From Streptomyces tardus (GTDB lineage: Bacteria; Actinomycetota; Actinomycetes; Streptomycetales; Streptomycetaceae), in assembly GCF_018101125.2 (NCBI RefSeq), contig NZ_JAELVF020000004.1, positions 310,001-374,000 on the forward strand: DNA of 64,000 nt, in the 5' to 3' direction. The notes under the pieces are model-generated. The model made no database searches, was not told where the DNA came from, and saw only the letters and a program-made list of their open reading frames with translations. Position numbers and translations under genes: made by a program. The number at the start of each line of letters is the position of its first letter. Position 1 is the first letter of the stretch. Of this stretch, positions 42,980 to 51,974 are shown piece by piece.

Positions 42980-43045
42980 CCCCGGGCTCTTCGTCAACAA
43001 CCCGCAGCTGAGGGGGTGTTGACGGGCCGATGCGCGGCCGGTGAA

Positions 43046-43081
43046 AGCCCGGCAGACGTGATCTCCACGGTCTGCCGGGCT
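43046..43081 (+). terminator. Terminator after sugar import operon
   Basis: 12-bp perfect stem AGCCCGGCAGAC / GTCTGCCGGGCT with a 12-base loop, 67 bases past the isomerase stop. Confidence 0.75.
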
Positions 43082-43121
43082 CGTTCCCATGCCCGAATCC
43101 CGCTTTGTCCTGATCAAGGAT

Positions 43122-43133
43122 GAAGTCAACTTC
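43122..43133. promoter_or_regulatory. Small inverted repeat in AT-richer regulatory gap
   Basis: GAAGT-CA-ACTTC is a perfect inverted repeat in an unusually AT-rich stretch (43095-43180) upstream of the secreted sugar enzymes. TCCTGATCAAGGA, nearly palindromic, is just upstream, and TTGTCA at 43137-43142 could be a -35. It is a candidate operator for the ROK regulator or another factor. The rest of 42980-43381 holds only the terminator. Confidence 0.4.
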
Positions 43134-43381
43134 CCATTTGTCAAAGGTCTTTCCGAACCAGACGATCACGGTTACGGTCCCATGGTGTGTACAGGAGCCG
43201 AGCGCCCCCTCACGCAACTCCCCCTGCTCGGCCCCTCTTTCCGGCACCGATCCGACCCCTCACCCCACCCCCGCCGGCCCGGCTCGCGAGCCCGGCCAGG
43301 AGCTGGAGCAACAGCCCGGCGCGACGGCGCGCGCCTGTGTCAACCGCACCTCATGACCGCACAACCTCATGGAGGACACGC

Positions 43382-45856
43382 GTGCACAGGACACCCAAGA
43401 GGTTCCGCACCACGCTCGCGGCGTGCGCGAGCGCACTGCTGATCGGCGGTGCCCTCGGCGCCGCCGGCCCGGCCGCCGCGCACCAGCCGTCCGACGGGCC
43501 CGACGCCCCGGACAACCCGGCCGCCGCCGAGTTCCAGCAGGTCACCCTCGCCAAGGGCGAGCCCGAAATGGGCGAGCCGATGACGATGGCCGTGACCCCC
43601 GACAGCTCGGTGGTCCACACCTCGCGCGACGGCGCCGTACGCATCACCGACTCCGGCGGCACCACCAGCCTGGCCGGCCGCGTCGAGGTCTACGACCACG
43701 ACGAGGAGGGCCTTCAGGGCATCGGTGTGGACCCGCAGTTCGAGGAGAACCGGGCCATCTACCTCTACTACGCGCCGCCGCTCGACACCCCCTCGGGCGA
43801 CGCTCCGGAGACCGGTGACGCCGCGGACTTCGAACCCTTCGACGGGGTGAACCGCCTCTCCCGCTTCACCCTCGACGAGAACAACAAGCTCGAACTCGAC
43901 AGCGAGCAGACCGTTCTGGACGTTCCGGCCAACCGCGGCATCTGCTGCCACGTCGGCGGCGACATCGCCTTCGACGGCGACGGCAACCTGCTGCTCTCCA
44001 CCGGCGACGACTCCAACCCCTTCCAGTCCGACGGCTACACCCCGATCGACGAGCGGGCCGACCGCAACCCCTCGTTCGACGCACAGCGCTCCTCGGCCAA
44101 CACCAACGACCTGCGCGGCAAGGTCCTGCGCATCAAGGTGGGCGAGGACGGCAGCTACGACATCCCGGAGGGCAACCTCTTCGCGGAGGGCACCGACAAG
44201 ACCCGCCCCGAGATCTACGCCATGGGCTTTCGCAACCCCTTCCGGATGAGCGTCGACAAGCCCACCGGCACCGTCTACCTCGGTGACTACGGGCCCGACG
44301 CCGGCTCCGCGAGCGACTCCCGCGGACCCTCCGGCCAGGTCGAGTTCAACCGGATCACCGAGGCCGGCAACTACGGCTGGCCCTACTGCCACGGCGACAA
44401 CGACGCCTACGTCGACTACGACTTCGCCGACCAGTCCTCGGGCGAGAAGTTCGACTGCGCCAACCCGGTCAACGACTCCCCGCACAACACCGGCCTGACC
44501 GAGCTGCCCGAGGCCAAGCCCGGCTGGATCAACTACGACGGCAACTCCGTGCCCGAGTTCGGCGACGGCTCCGAGTCCCCGATGGGCGGCCCGGTCTACC
44601 GCCACGACCCGGACAGCGGCTCCGACATCGCGCTGCCCGAGGAGTACGACGGCGACTTCTTCGCCGGCGAGTTCGGCCGCCAGTGGATCAAGCGCATCTC
44701 CCAGGACGACCAGGGCCAGGTCGAGTCCATCAACGACTTCCTCTGGGAAGGCACCCAGGTGATGGACATGGAGTTCGGCCCCGACGGCGCGCTCTACGTA
44801 CTGGACTACGGCACCGGCTACTTCAACGGCGACGAGAACTCGGCGCTCTACCGCATCGAGAACGCCACCGACGGACACGCCCCGGTCGCCCGCGCCTCCG
44901 CCGATGTGACCAGCGGGCAGGGCCCGCTGGAGGTCGCCTTCTCCACCGAGGGAAGCGACGACGCCGACGGTGACGAGCTCACCTTCAGCTGGGACTTCGG
45001 CGACGGCGGCACCTCGGACGAGGCGAACCCCACGCACACCTACACCGAGGACGGCACGTACGTCGCCACGGTGACCGCCGAGGACACCACCGGCAAGACC
45101 GGCAGCGCCAGCGTCCACATCACGGTCGGCAACACCGCGCCCACCGTCCAGCTCAAGCTCCCCGCCGACGGTTCGCTCTTCAGCTTCGGCGACGAGATCC
45201 CCTTCGAGGTCGAGGTGACCGACCCCGAGGACGGCGAGATCGACTGCGAGAAGGTCAAGGTCACCTACGTCCTCGGCCACGACAGCCACGGCCACCCCAT
45301 CACCTCGGCCAACGGCTGCTCGGGCACGATCAAGACCTCGGCCGACGGCGAGCACGACCCCAACGCCAACATCTTCGGGGTCTTCGACGCCGAGTACACC
45401 GACCGGGGCGCCGGTGAGCTGCCGCCGCTGACCACCCACGACCAGAACAAGCTCCAGCCCAAGCACCGCCAGGCCGAGCACTTCGACAGCTCGGAGGGCG
45501 CCTCCGTCGTGGAGAACGACGCGGCGGCCGGAGGCAAGGCCGCGGGCTCGATCGGTGACGGCGACTGGATCTCCTTCGCCCCCTACCACCTGGAGGGCGT
45601 CAGCGAGTTCGGCGCCAAGGTGGCCGCCGAGAGCGACGGCGGGGCGATCGAGATCAGGCTCGGCGGCGCCGACGGCGAACTGCTCGGCACCGTCGACGTA
45701 CCGGCGACCGGTGGCAGCGGCACCTTCGAGGAAGTGAGCACCGCGATCACCGCACCCGGGGACCCGTCGGCGGAGGACACCCTCTACCTGGTCTTCACCG
45801 GGGGCGAGGGCGACGACCTCTTCCAGGTCGACGACTTCACCCTGACCACCGACTGA
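43382..45856 (+). CDS. Secreted PQQ-type sugar dehydrogenase with PKD and CBM6-like domains
   Basis: An 824-residue acidic exported protein. A signal peptide (RTTLAACASALLIGGALGAA) leads to a six-bladed soluble glucose dehydrogenase-like propeller (about residues 60-500: EGLQGIGVDPQFEENRAIYL, CCHVGGDIAFDGDGNLLLS, YAMGFRNPFRMSVD). A PKD domain follows (about 505-590: FSWDFGDGGTSDEANPTHTY), then an Ig-like linker and a C-terminal CBM6-like jelly roll (DGDWISFAPYHLEGVSEF). It should oxidise sugars outside the cell; PQQ dependence is family knowledge. GGAGG precedes the GTG. The next secreted enzyme starts 22 bases after its stop. Confidence 0.9.
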   Translation: MHRTPKRFRTTLAACASALLIGGALGAAGPAAAHQPSDGPDAPDNPAAAEFQQVTLAKGEPEMGEPMTMAVTPDSSVVHTSRDGAVRITDSGGTTSLAGRVEVYDHDEEGLQGIGVDPQFEENRAIYLYYAPPLDTPSGDAPETGDAADFEPFDGVNRLSRFTLDENNKLELDSEQTVLDVPANRGICCHVGGDIAFDGDGNLLLSTGDDSNPFQSDGYTPIDERADRNPSFDAQRSSANTNDLRGKVLRIKVGEDGSYDIPEGNLFAEGTDKTRPEIYAMGFRNPFRMSVDKPTGTVYLGDYGPDAGSASDSRGPSGQVEFNRITEAGNYGWPYCHGDNDAYVDYDFADQSSGEKFDCANPVNDSPHNTGLTELPEAKPGWINYDGNSVPEFGDGSESPMGGPVYRHDPDSGSDIALPEEYDGDFFAGEFGRQWIKRISQDDQGQVESINDFLWEGTQVMDMEFGPDGALYVLDYGTGYFNGDENSALYRIENATDGHAPVARASADVTSGQGPLEVAFSTEGSDDADGDELTFSWDFGDGGTSDEANPTHTYTEDGTYVATVTAEDTTGKTGSASVHITVGNTAPTVQLKLPADGSLFSFGDEIPFEVEVTDPEDGEIDCEKVKVTYVLGHDSHGHPITSANGCSGTIKTSADGEHDPNANIFGVFDAEYTDRGAGELPPLTTHDQNKLQPKHRQAEHFDSSEGASVVENDAAAGGKAAGSIGDGDWISFAPYHLEGVSEFGAKVAAESDGGAIEIRLGGADGELLGTVDVPATGGSGTFEEVSTAITAPGDPSAEDTLYLVFTGGEGDDLFQVDDFTLTTD

Positions 45857-45878
45857 CGCACGGGAAGCAGGAGCAGCC

Positions 45879-47288
45879 ATGGTGAAGAGCACCCGCCTGG
45901 CCGCGGCAGCGGCCGTCCTCGCACTGGGGACGGCCGCCCTGCCCGCGCAGGCCCAACCGAACGATTCGACCGGCACCACCGGCAAGGAGCGGGCCGAGTC
46001 GACAGTCCTGGTCTTCTCCAAGACCGCGGGCTTCCGCCACGACTCCATTCCCGACGGCATCGCCGCGATCCAGGAACTCGGCGCCGAGCACGGCTTCGCG
46101 GTCGAGGACACCGAGGACGCGGCGGACTTCACCGCCGACAACCTCGCCCGGTACCAGGCCGTGGTCTTCCTCTCCACGACCGGCGACGTGCTGAACGAGG
46201 AGCAGCAGAACGCCTTCGAGGGCTACGTCGAGGACGGCGGCGGCTACGTCGGCGTCCACGCAGCGGCCGACACCGAGTACGACTGGCCGTTCTACGGCGG
46301 CCTGGTCGGCGCGTACTTCGACTCCCACCCGCACATCCAGTCCGCGCAGATCAACGTCGAGGACCACGACCACCCCGCCACCGCCCATCTCGACCCCACC
46401 TGGGAGCGGACGGACGAGTGGTACAACTACGGCACCAACCCCCGGGACCGTGCCAAGGTGCTGGCGACTCTCGACGAGAGCTCGTACGAGGGCGGGAACA
46501 TGGGTGAGGACCATCCCATCGCCTGGTGCCGGCCCTACGAGGGCGGTCGCGCCTTCTACACCGGCGGCGGCCACACCAAGGAGTCCTTCACCGAGCCGGC
46601 CTTCCGGCAGCACCTCCTCGGCGGCATCCGGTACGCCACCGGCGAGAAGGAGGCCGACTGCTCCCCGGACGGCGCCGAGCAGGAGTGGAAGCAGCTCTTC
46701 GACGGCACCGGCACCGACGGCTGGAAGCAGGCGGGGCCCGGCTCGTTCGTCCTGGACGAGGAGGAGAAGACCCTCACCTCCGTGGGCGGCATGGGGCTGC
46801 TCTGGTACGAGGCCGAGGAGTTCGGCGCGTACTCCCTCAAGCTCGACTGGCGGATGGCCGGAGACGACAACTCCGGTGTCTTCGTGGGCTTCCCCGCGAG
46901 TGACGACCCGACGGACGCGGTCAACCAGGGCTACGAGATCCAGATCGACGCCACGGACGCCGAGGACCGCACCACCGGTGCGATCTACGGTTTCCAGTCG
47001 GCCGACATCGAAGCCCGCGACGCCGCACTGAACCCGCCGGGGGAGTGGAACAGCTACGAGATCCGGGTAGAGGAGGACCGGATCCAGATTTGGCTCAACG
47101 ACATCAGGATCAACGACTTCACCAGCACCGACCCCGACCGTGACCTGACGCGCGGACACGTCGGCATCCAGAACCACGGCGACGAGGACGAGGTCGCCTT
47201 CCGTGACATCCGCATCCAGGACCTCGGCGATCCGACGGACCCCACCGACTCCACCGACCGTGAACCCCGCGCCGGCCGGGGCGACTGA
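45879..47288 (+). CDS. Secreted ThuA-DUF1080 (3-keto-disaccharide hydrolase) fusion
   Basis: A 469-residue exported two-domain protein. A signal peptide spans residues 1-26 (ending near PAQA). A ThuA trehalose-utilisation domain covers about 40-255 (VLVFSKTAGFRHDSIPDGIA, GGGYVGVHAAADTEYDWPF). A DUF1080 domain covers about 260-450 (WKQLFDGTGTDGWKQ, LDWRMAGDDNSGVFVGFP, NSYEIRVEEDRIQIWLNDI). DUF1080 members hydrolyse 3-keto-disaccharides. Its partner is the PQQ-type dehydrogenase 22 bases upstream, so oxidation then hydrolysis of an extracellular glycoside is a reasonable inference. Confidence 0.9.
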   Translation: MVKSTRLAAAAAVLALGTAALPAQAQPNDSTGTTGKERAESTVLVFSKTAGFRHDSIPDGIAAIQELGAEHGFAVEDTEDAADFTADNLARYQAVVFLSTTGDVLNEEQQNAFEGYVEDGGGYVGVHAAADTEYDWPFYGGLVGAYFDSHPHIQSAQINVEDHDHPATAHLDPTWERTDEWYNYGTNPRDRAKVLATLDESSYEGGNMGEDHPIAWCRPYEGGRAFYTGGGHTKESFTEPAFRQHLLGGIRYATGEKEADCSPDGAEQEWKQLFDGTGTDGWKQAGPGSFVLDEEEKTLTSVGGMGLLWYEAEEFGAYSLKLDWRMAGDDNSGVFVGFPASDDPTDAVNQGYEIQIDATDAEDRTTGAIYGFQSADIEARDAALNPPGEWNSYEIRVEEDRIQIWLNDIRINDFTSTDPDRDLTRGHVGIQNHGDEDEVAFRDIRIQDLGDPTDPTDSTDREPRAGRGD

Positions 47289-47366
47289 GCAGGCAACCGT
47301 CGAGGACGTACGACGGCTGCCACGACCGGTCACCCGCAGGCCCGAGGGGGGCCGCGGCTGACCACC

Positions 47367-47402
47367 GCGGCGGGGAGGAGATCGCCGACTCCTCCCCGCC
47401 GC
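47367..47402 (+). terminator. Terminator after ThuA-DUF1080 gene
   Basis: 14-bp perfect stem GCGGCGGGGAGGAG / CTCCTCCCCGCCGC with an 8-base loop, 79 bases beyond the stop codon. Confidence 0.75.
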
Positions 47403-47468
47403 TCCACCCGTCCCACCCCGCACCACCCAGAGCAACCAGCGGCCCGTACGACCCCCTTGGAGACCCAC

Positions 47469-48656
47469 GTGAGTGAGCAAAACCACGACGTGACAGCGCA
47501 CGACGCCCCGCAGCACGACAGCGGTCGCGACAGCGGCGGGCGGTCGCCGGGCGACCGACCACGCACCGGGGTGTGGCTGATCGGAGCCAGGGGCTCGGTC
47601 GCCACCACCACGATCGTGGGCTGCGCCGCCCTCGCCGCCGGTCTCCAGCCGCCGACCGGTCTCCTCACCGAGACGCAGGTGTTCGCCGACAGCGCCCTGC
47701 CGCCGCTGGCCGACCTCGTCTTCGGTGGTCACGACACCGCCTGCACCCCGCTGCCCAAACGCGCCGAGGAGCTGGTCGGCGCCGGCGTACTCGCCCACGG
47801 GTTGCCCGCCGCGGTCGGCGCCGAACTGGCCGTCGTCGAACGCCGAATACGCCCGGGCGGTCCCGAGCGCGGCGACACCCGCACCACCGAGGAACTCGTT
47901 GAGTGCTTCGCCGCCGACCTGACCGACTTCACCCGCGACAACGGCCTGGAGCGGACCGTCGTCGTCAATGTGGCCAGCACCGAACCAGCCGCCGCCGAGG
48001 GGCAGTTGCCGCCCAGCTCCCTGTACGCCGCGGCGGCCCTGCGCGCCGGCTGCGGGTACGTCAACTTCACCCCGTCCACCGGGTTGCACCACCCCGACCT
48101 GCGGGACACCGCCGGCGCTGCCCAGGTGCCGTACGCCGGCCGCGACGGCAAGACCGGCCAGACGCTGCTTCGTTCGGTGCTGGCGCCGATGTTCCGCAGT
48201 CGTGCACTGACCGTGCGCGCCTGGTCCGGCACCAACCTGCTGGGCGGTGGCGACGGCGCCGCGCTCGCTGATCCGGCCGCCGCCGCGGCCAAGAACGCCG
48301 GCAAGGAACGGGTACTTGCCGAGAACCTCCCCGAGGTACCCGAGGGCGAGGTGCACATCGACGACGTGCCCGCGCTCGGCGACTGGAAGACCGCCTGGGA
48401 CCACATCGCCTTCGACGGCTTCCTCGGCTCCCGGATGATCCTCCAGACCATCTGGCAGGGCTGCGACTCCGCGCTCGCCGCGCCGCTCGTACTGGACCTC
48501 GCGCGCATCCTCGCCCGCGCCGACGCCCTCGGCCTGCGCGGCCCCGTTGACGGGCTCGGCTTCTACTTCAAGGACCCGGACAGCGGGCCCGCCGATCTCG
48601 CGGGCCAGGAACGGGAGTTGGCGCAGCTGGCCGAGCGTCTGGCGGACCGCGCATGA
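47469..48656 (+). CDS. Inositol-3-phosphate synthase-like protein
   Basis: A 395-residue member of the myo-inositol-1(3)-phosphate synthase family. The NAD-binding loop is GVWLIGARGSVATTT. Later blocks are VVNVASTEP, YVNFTPSTGL, the catalytic-core lysine in GRDGKTGQT, and WSGTNLLGGGDG. It is shorter than primary-metabolism Ino1 and heads an Ebo-like operon in which the next six genes overlap or nearly touch. A similar gene next to a prenyltransferase occurs in the S. coelicolor calcium-dependent antibiotic region (SCO3243/SCO3242, from memory). Product may be inositol phosphate or a related cyclitol. GTG 47469 has GGAG 6 bases upstream. Confidence 0.88.
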   Translation: MSEQNHDVTAHDAPQHDSGRDSGGRSPGDRPRTGVWLIGARGSVATTTIVGCAALAAGLQPPTGLLTETQVFADSALPPLADLVFGGHDTACTPLPKRAEELVGAGVLAHGLPAAVGAELAVVERRIRPGGPERGDTRTTEELVECFAADLTDFTRDNGLERTVVVNVASTEPAAAEGQLPPSSLYAAAALRAGCGYVNFTPSTGLHHPDLRDTAGAAQVPYAGRDGKTGQTLLRSVLAPMFRSRALTVRAWSGTNLLGGGDGAALADPAAAAAKNAGKERVLAENLPEVPEGEVHIDDVPALGDWKTAWDHIAFDGFLGSRMILQTIWQGCDSALAAPLVLDLARILARADALGLRGPVDGLGFYFKDPDSGPADLAGQERELAQLAERLADRA

Positions 48657-49519
48657 GCGCCCGCGACTGGGCGGCGCTGCTGCGCGTATCGGCGGTTTTC
48701 AGCGTCCCCGGCGATGCGCTGGTCGGCGCCACCGCCACCGGCGGCCCGCCGCGCGCCCGTACGGCGCTGGCCGCCGCGGCCTCGCTCTGCCTCTACGAGG
48801 CGGGTATGACCCTCAACGACTGGGCGGACCGCAGGATCGACGCGGTCGAGCGCCCTGACCGCCCGATCCCGGCCGGCCGCATCAGCCCCGCCGCGGCGCT
48901 GGGCGCCTCGGTCGCTCTGACCGCGGCCGGCCTCGGCTTCGCCGCGGCGGCCGGCCGGCCCGCGCTGCGCACCGCGAGCGCGCTGGCGGCGAGTGTCTGG
49001 GCGTACGACCTGTGGCTGAAGAACACCCCCGCCGGGCCCGCCGCGATGGCCTCCGCGCGCACGCTGGACGTCCTGCTCGGTGCCGCCGCCACCCGCCCCG
49101 CGGAGATGGCCAGAGCACTCCCGGCGGCCGGAGTGCTCGGCGCGCACACCCTCGCCGTGACCACGGTCTCGCGCGAGGAGGTGGAGGGCGGCTCCTCGCT
49201 CGCGCCGCTGACGGCGCTGGCGACCACCGCCGCCGTCGCCGGCCACCTCACCGGCCTGCGCCCGCCGCGCACCGCCACCGAGGCGACCGCCGCGGGAGGC
49301 GCCGCGCTCTACGCGACGACCTGCGGACGCGGCTACACCCACGCCGTCCTCAACCCCTCGCCGCCGCTGCTGCAACGAGCCGTCGGCGGCGGCATCCGCG
49401 CGATGATCCCGCTCCAGGCGTCCCTGGCCGCACGCGCCGGCGCCGTGACCACCGCCCTGCCGCTGCTGGCCCTGCTGCCGCTGGCCCGCCGCGTCTCCCG
49501 AAAGGTCAGCCCCACATGA
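48653..49519 (+). CDS. UbiA-type prenyltransferase (SCO3242/EboC-like)
   Basis: A 288-residue membrane protein with about eight helices. The first UbiA aspartate motif is NDWADRRID (preceded by LYEAGMTL), the expected NxxxDxxxD form. The second motif region is degenerate (VSREEVEGGSS). It starts in an ATGA overlap with the inositol-phosphate synthase gene and overlaps the next by ATGA. The prenyl acceptor in this pathway is unknown; coupling suggests a cyclitol-derived lipid. Confidence 0.88.
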   Translation: MSARDWAALLRVSAVFSVPGDALVGATATGGPPRARTALAAAASLCLYEAGMTLNDWADRRIDAVERPDRPIPAGRISPAAALGASVALTAAGLGFAAAAGRPALRTASALAASVWAYDLWLKNTPAGPAAMASARTLDVLLGAAATRPAEMARALPAAGVLGAHTLAVTTVSREEVEGGSSLAPLTALATTAAVAGHLTGLRPPRTATEATAAGGAALYATTCGRGYTHAVLNPSPPLLQRAVGGGIRAMIPLQASLAARAGAVTTALPLLALLPLARRVSRKVSPT

Positions 49520-50358
49520 GCACTCTCAGACTGGCCTACGGCACCAACGGCCTCACCGACCTCAGGCTCGGCGATCTCGTCGTCATGCTCTCCGACCTCG
49601 GCTACGACGGGGTGGCGCTGACGCTGGACCACATGCACTTCGACCCGCTCGCGCCCGGACTGGCCTTCCGCACCCGGCAGTTGGCGGACACCCTGGACCG
49701 CTACGGCCTCGGCGTCACGGTCGAGACCGGCGCCCGCTACCTGCTCGACCCGCGCCGCAAACACCACCCCACGCTCGTCGAGGCCGACCCGCTGGCGCGC
49801 GCCACCCGGGTCGCGCTCCTGGAGACCGCCGTACAGATCGCCTCCGACCTCGGCGCGCACGCCGTGCACTGCTTCAGCGGCGTGCTGCCCGAGGACTCCA
49901 CCGAGGAGGAGGGCTGGAAACGGCTCCGGCACAGCTTCGAGCAGATCCTGGAGAGCGCCCGGCGGCGCGGCACACCCCTGGCCGTGGAGCCCGAGCCCGG
50001 CCATCTCCTCGGCGACCTGGCCGGATTCCACCGGCTGCGCGAGGAGTTGGGCGATCCGGCCGAGCTGGGACTGACCCTGGACATCGGCCACTGCCAGTGC
50101 CTGGAGCCCCTCCCGCCCGAGGAGTGCGTAGAGCAGAGCGCGCCCTGGCTGCGGCACGTCCAGATCGAGGACATGCGACGTGGCGTGCACGAGCATCTTC
50201 CCTTCGGACAGGGCGAGATCGACTTCCCGCCGGTGCTCGCCGCGCTGGCCGCCGCCGACTACCGCGGCCTGGTCTCGGTCGAGCTGCCCAGGGACTCCCA
50301 CGCCGGACCGGCGCTCGCGGAGCGGTCCCTCAACTTCCTCAGGGAGGCCCAGCGGTGA
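49516..50358 (+). CDS. TIM-barrel sugar isomerase/epimerase-like protein in Ebo operon
   Basis: A 280-residue AP-endonuclease-2-like barrel. It starts LRLAYGTNGLTDLRLGDLVV and has acid/His residues in VTVETGARYLLDP, LAVEPEPGHLLGDL, LTLDIGHCQC and VSVELPRDSHAGP, consistent with a divalent metal centre. No signal peptide is present. It overlaps both neighbours (ATGA before, GTGA after). It probably transforms the cyclitol or sugar unit handled by the operon. Confidence 0.87.
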   Translation: MSTLRLAYGTNGLTDLRLGDLVVMLSDLGYDGVALTLDHMHFDPLAPGLAFRTRQLADTLDRYGLGVTVETGARYLLDPRRKHHPTLVEADPLARATRVALLETAVQIASDLGAHAVHCFSGVLPEDSTEEEGWKRLRHSFEQILESARRRGTPLAVEPEPGHLLGDLAGFHRLREELGDPAELGLTLDIGHCQCLEPLPPEECVEQSAPWLRHVQIEDMRRGVHEHLPFGQGEIDFPPVLAALAAADYRGLVSVELPRDSHAGPALAERSLNFLREAQR

Positions 50359-51119
50359 CCGCGGCCGACCGCGACCGGCTCGGCGCGCTCCGGTCCGAGC
50401 TCGACGAACGCGCCCAGGACTGGCTGAAGCGCGCGCTGGCCGAGCCGGACCGACTGGAGATCTCCTTCGCCGCGGCGAAACGGGCCTGCGGCGCGCCGCA
50501 CGCCGTACGGGTGCGGGTGGCGCTGCTCGCCGAGCACCGCCCGCCGGCCGCGCGGCTCGCCGAGCTCTACCGGCGCGGCAACGCCGCCGAACGCCTCGCC
50601 GTACTGGAGGCCCTGCCCGAACTGGCCCCGGACACCGACGGTTCGGAGCTGGTGCACGACGCGCTGCGCACCAACGACCCGCGGCTGGTCGCCGCCGCGC
50701 TGGGCCCGTACGGCGCCTGCTGCCTCGCCCCGCACGACTGGCGGCAGGCCGTCCTCAAGTGCCTCTTCGTCGGCATCCCGCTCGCCGAGGTGCACGACCT
50801 CGCCCCTCGCGCCGCCGGAGACGACGAACTGGCCCGGATGCTCCGGGACTTCGCCGCCGAGCGCACCGCCGCGGGCCGCACCGTGCCCGAGGACCTGCAC
50901 CACCTGCTGGAGCTCACCTCCCGCCCCGCTCCGGCCCGCCCCGCTCCCGACCGCTCGGCCCTCGACCATCCCGCGACCGGCCGCCCCGTGGCCGACCATC
51001 CGGTCACCGATCACCCCGTCACCGGCCGCCCCTCGACGGTCCCGTCCCCCGTCGACGGCCCCGCGGCCCCCCGCCCGACAGCCCCCGGCGAGCAGCGCCC
51101 CACCGGCCAGGAGATCTGA
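50355..51119 (+). CDS. eboA: EboA-domain protein
   Basis: A 254-residue soluble protein. Residues about 1-190 form the all-helical EboA domain (FAAAKRACGAPHAV, YRRGNAAERLAVLEALPEL, VHDALRTNDPRLVAAALGPY, HDWRQAVLKCLFVGIPL). The last 65 residues are a Pro/Arg/Asp low-complexity tail with repeated RPAP and DHPVT units. In cyanobacteria and Bacteroidetes the ebo genes are tied to moving metabolites out of the cytoplasm (for example scytonemin precursors). GTG start overlaps the previous stop; the next gene overlaps by one base (TGATG). Confidence 0.87.
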   Translation: MTAADRDRLGALRSELDERAQDWLKRALAEPDRLEISFAAAKRACGAPHAVRVRVALLAEHRPPAARLAELYRRGNAAERLAVLEALPELAPDTDGSELVHDALRTNDPRLVAAALGPYGACCLAPHDWRQAVLKCLFVGIPLAEVHDLAPRAAGDDELARMLRDFAAERTAAGRTVPEDLHHLLELTSRPAPARPAPDRSALDHPATGRPVADHPVTDHPVTGRPSTVPSPVDGPAAPRPTAPGEQRPTGQEI

Positions 51120-51970
51120 TGCGCATCTTCGACCCGCACATCCACATGACCTCCCGCACCACCGACGACTACCGGGCGATGTACGACGCCGGGGTGCGCG
51201 CCGTGGTCGAACCCTCCTTCTGGCTCGGCCAACCGCGCACCCACCCCGCCAGCTTCTACGACTACTTCGACGCACTCCTCGGCTGGGAACCCTTCCGCGC
51301 GGCGCAGTACGGCATCGCCCACCACTGCACCATCGCGCTCAACCCCAAGGAGGCCGGCGACCCCCGCTGCCTCCCGGTGCTGGAGGAGCTGCCGCGCTAT
51401 CTGGCCAAGGACGGGGTCGTCGCCGTCGGAGAGATCGGCTACGACTCCATGACGCCGGCCGAGGACCGGGCGCTCGCCGCCCAGCTGCAGATGGCCGTCG
51501 ACCACGAGCTGCCCGCCATGGTCCACACCCCGCACCGCGACAAGGCTGCCGGACTCACCCGCACCCTGGACGTCGTACGGGAGTCCGACCTGCCCATCGA
51601 GCACGTACTGATCGACCATCTGAACGAGACCACCGTCGCCGCCGCCACCGACTCGGGCTGCTGGCGCGGCTTCTCCATCTACCCCGACACCAAGATGGAC
51701 CCCGACCGCATGGTGGCGCTGCTGCGCTCCCACGGCACCGAGTGCGTTCTGGTCAACTCCGCCGCGGACTGGGGCAACAGCGACCCGCTCACCCCGCGGC
51801 GGGTCGGCGAGGCGATGCTCGCGGCCGGCTTCACCGAGGACGACGTGGACCTCGTCCTGTGGCGCAACCCGGTGGAGTTCTACGGACTCAGCGGCCGTCT
51901 GGACCTCGACGCGGCCGAGCCCGCCTCGCCCACCCACGAGGGCAACTCCGTGCTGCGCGGCGGGGAGTGA
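51119..51970 (+). CDS. TatD-family metal-dependent hydrolase (EboB-like)
   Basis: A 283-residue amidohydrolase-fold protein beginning RIFDPHIHMTSRTTDDY (HxH metal motif). Further metal-binding residues lie in VVAVGEIGYD (Glu), MVHTPHRDKA (His), VLIDHLNE (His) and LVNSAADWGNSD (Asp). It is the TatD-like member expected in Ebo operons. It starts in TGATG with eboA and ends 4 bases before eboE. The reaction is unknown; TatD relatives include nucleases and phosphotriesterase-like hydrolases. Confidence 0.88.
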   Translation: MRIFDPHIHMTSRTTDDYRAMYDAGVRAVVEPSFWLGQPRTHPASFYDYFDALLGWEPFRAAQYGIAHHCTIALNPKEAGDPRCLPVLEELPRYLAKDGVVAVGEIGYDSMTPAEDRALAAQLQMAVDHELPAMVHTPHRDKAAGLTRTLDVVRESDLPIEHVLIDHLNETTVAAATDSGCWRGFSIYPDTKMDPDRMVALLRSHGTECVLVNSAADWGNSDPLTPRRVGEAMLAAGFTEDDVDLVLWRNPVEFYGLSGRLDLDAAEPASPTHEGNSVLRGGE

Positions 51971-51974
51971 GCCC

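Noticed and set aside
43093..43098. CCGAAT upstream of the secreted sugar dehydrogenase
   Set aside because: No matching -35 at the 16-base spacing; not called as a SigK promoter.
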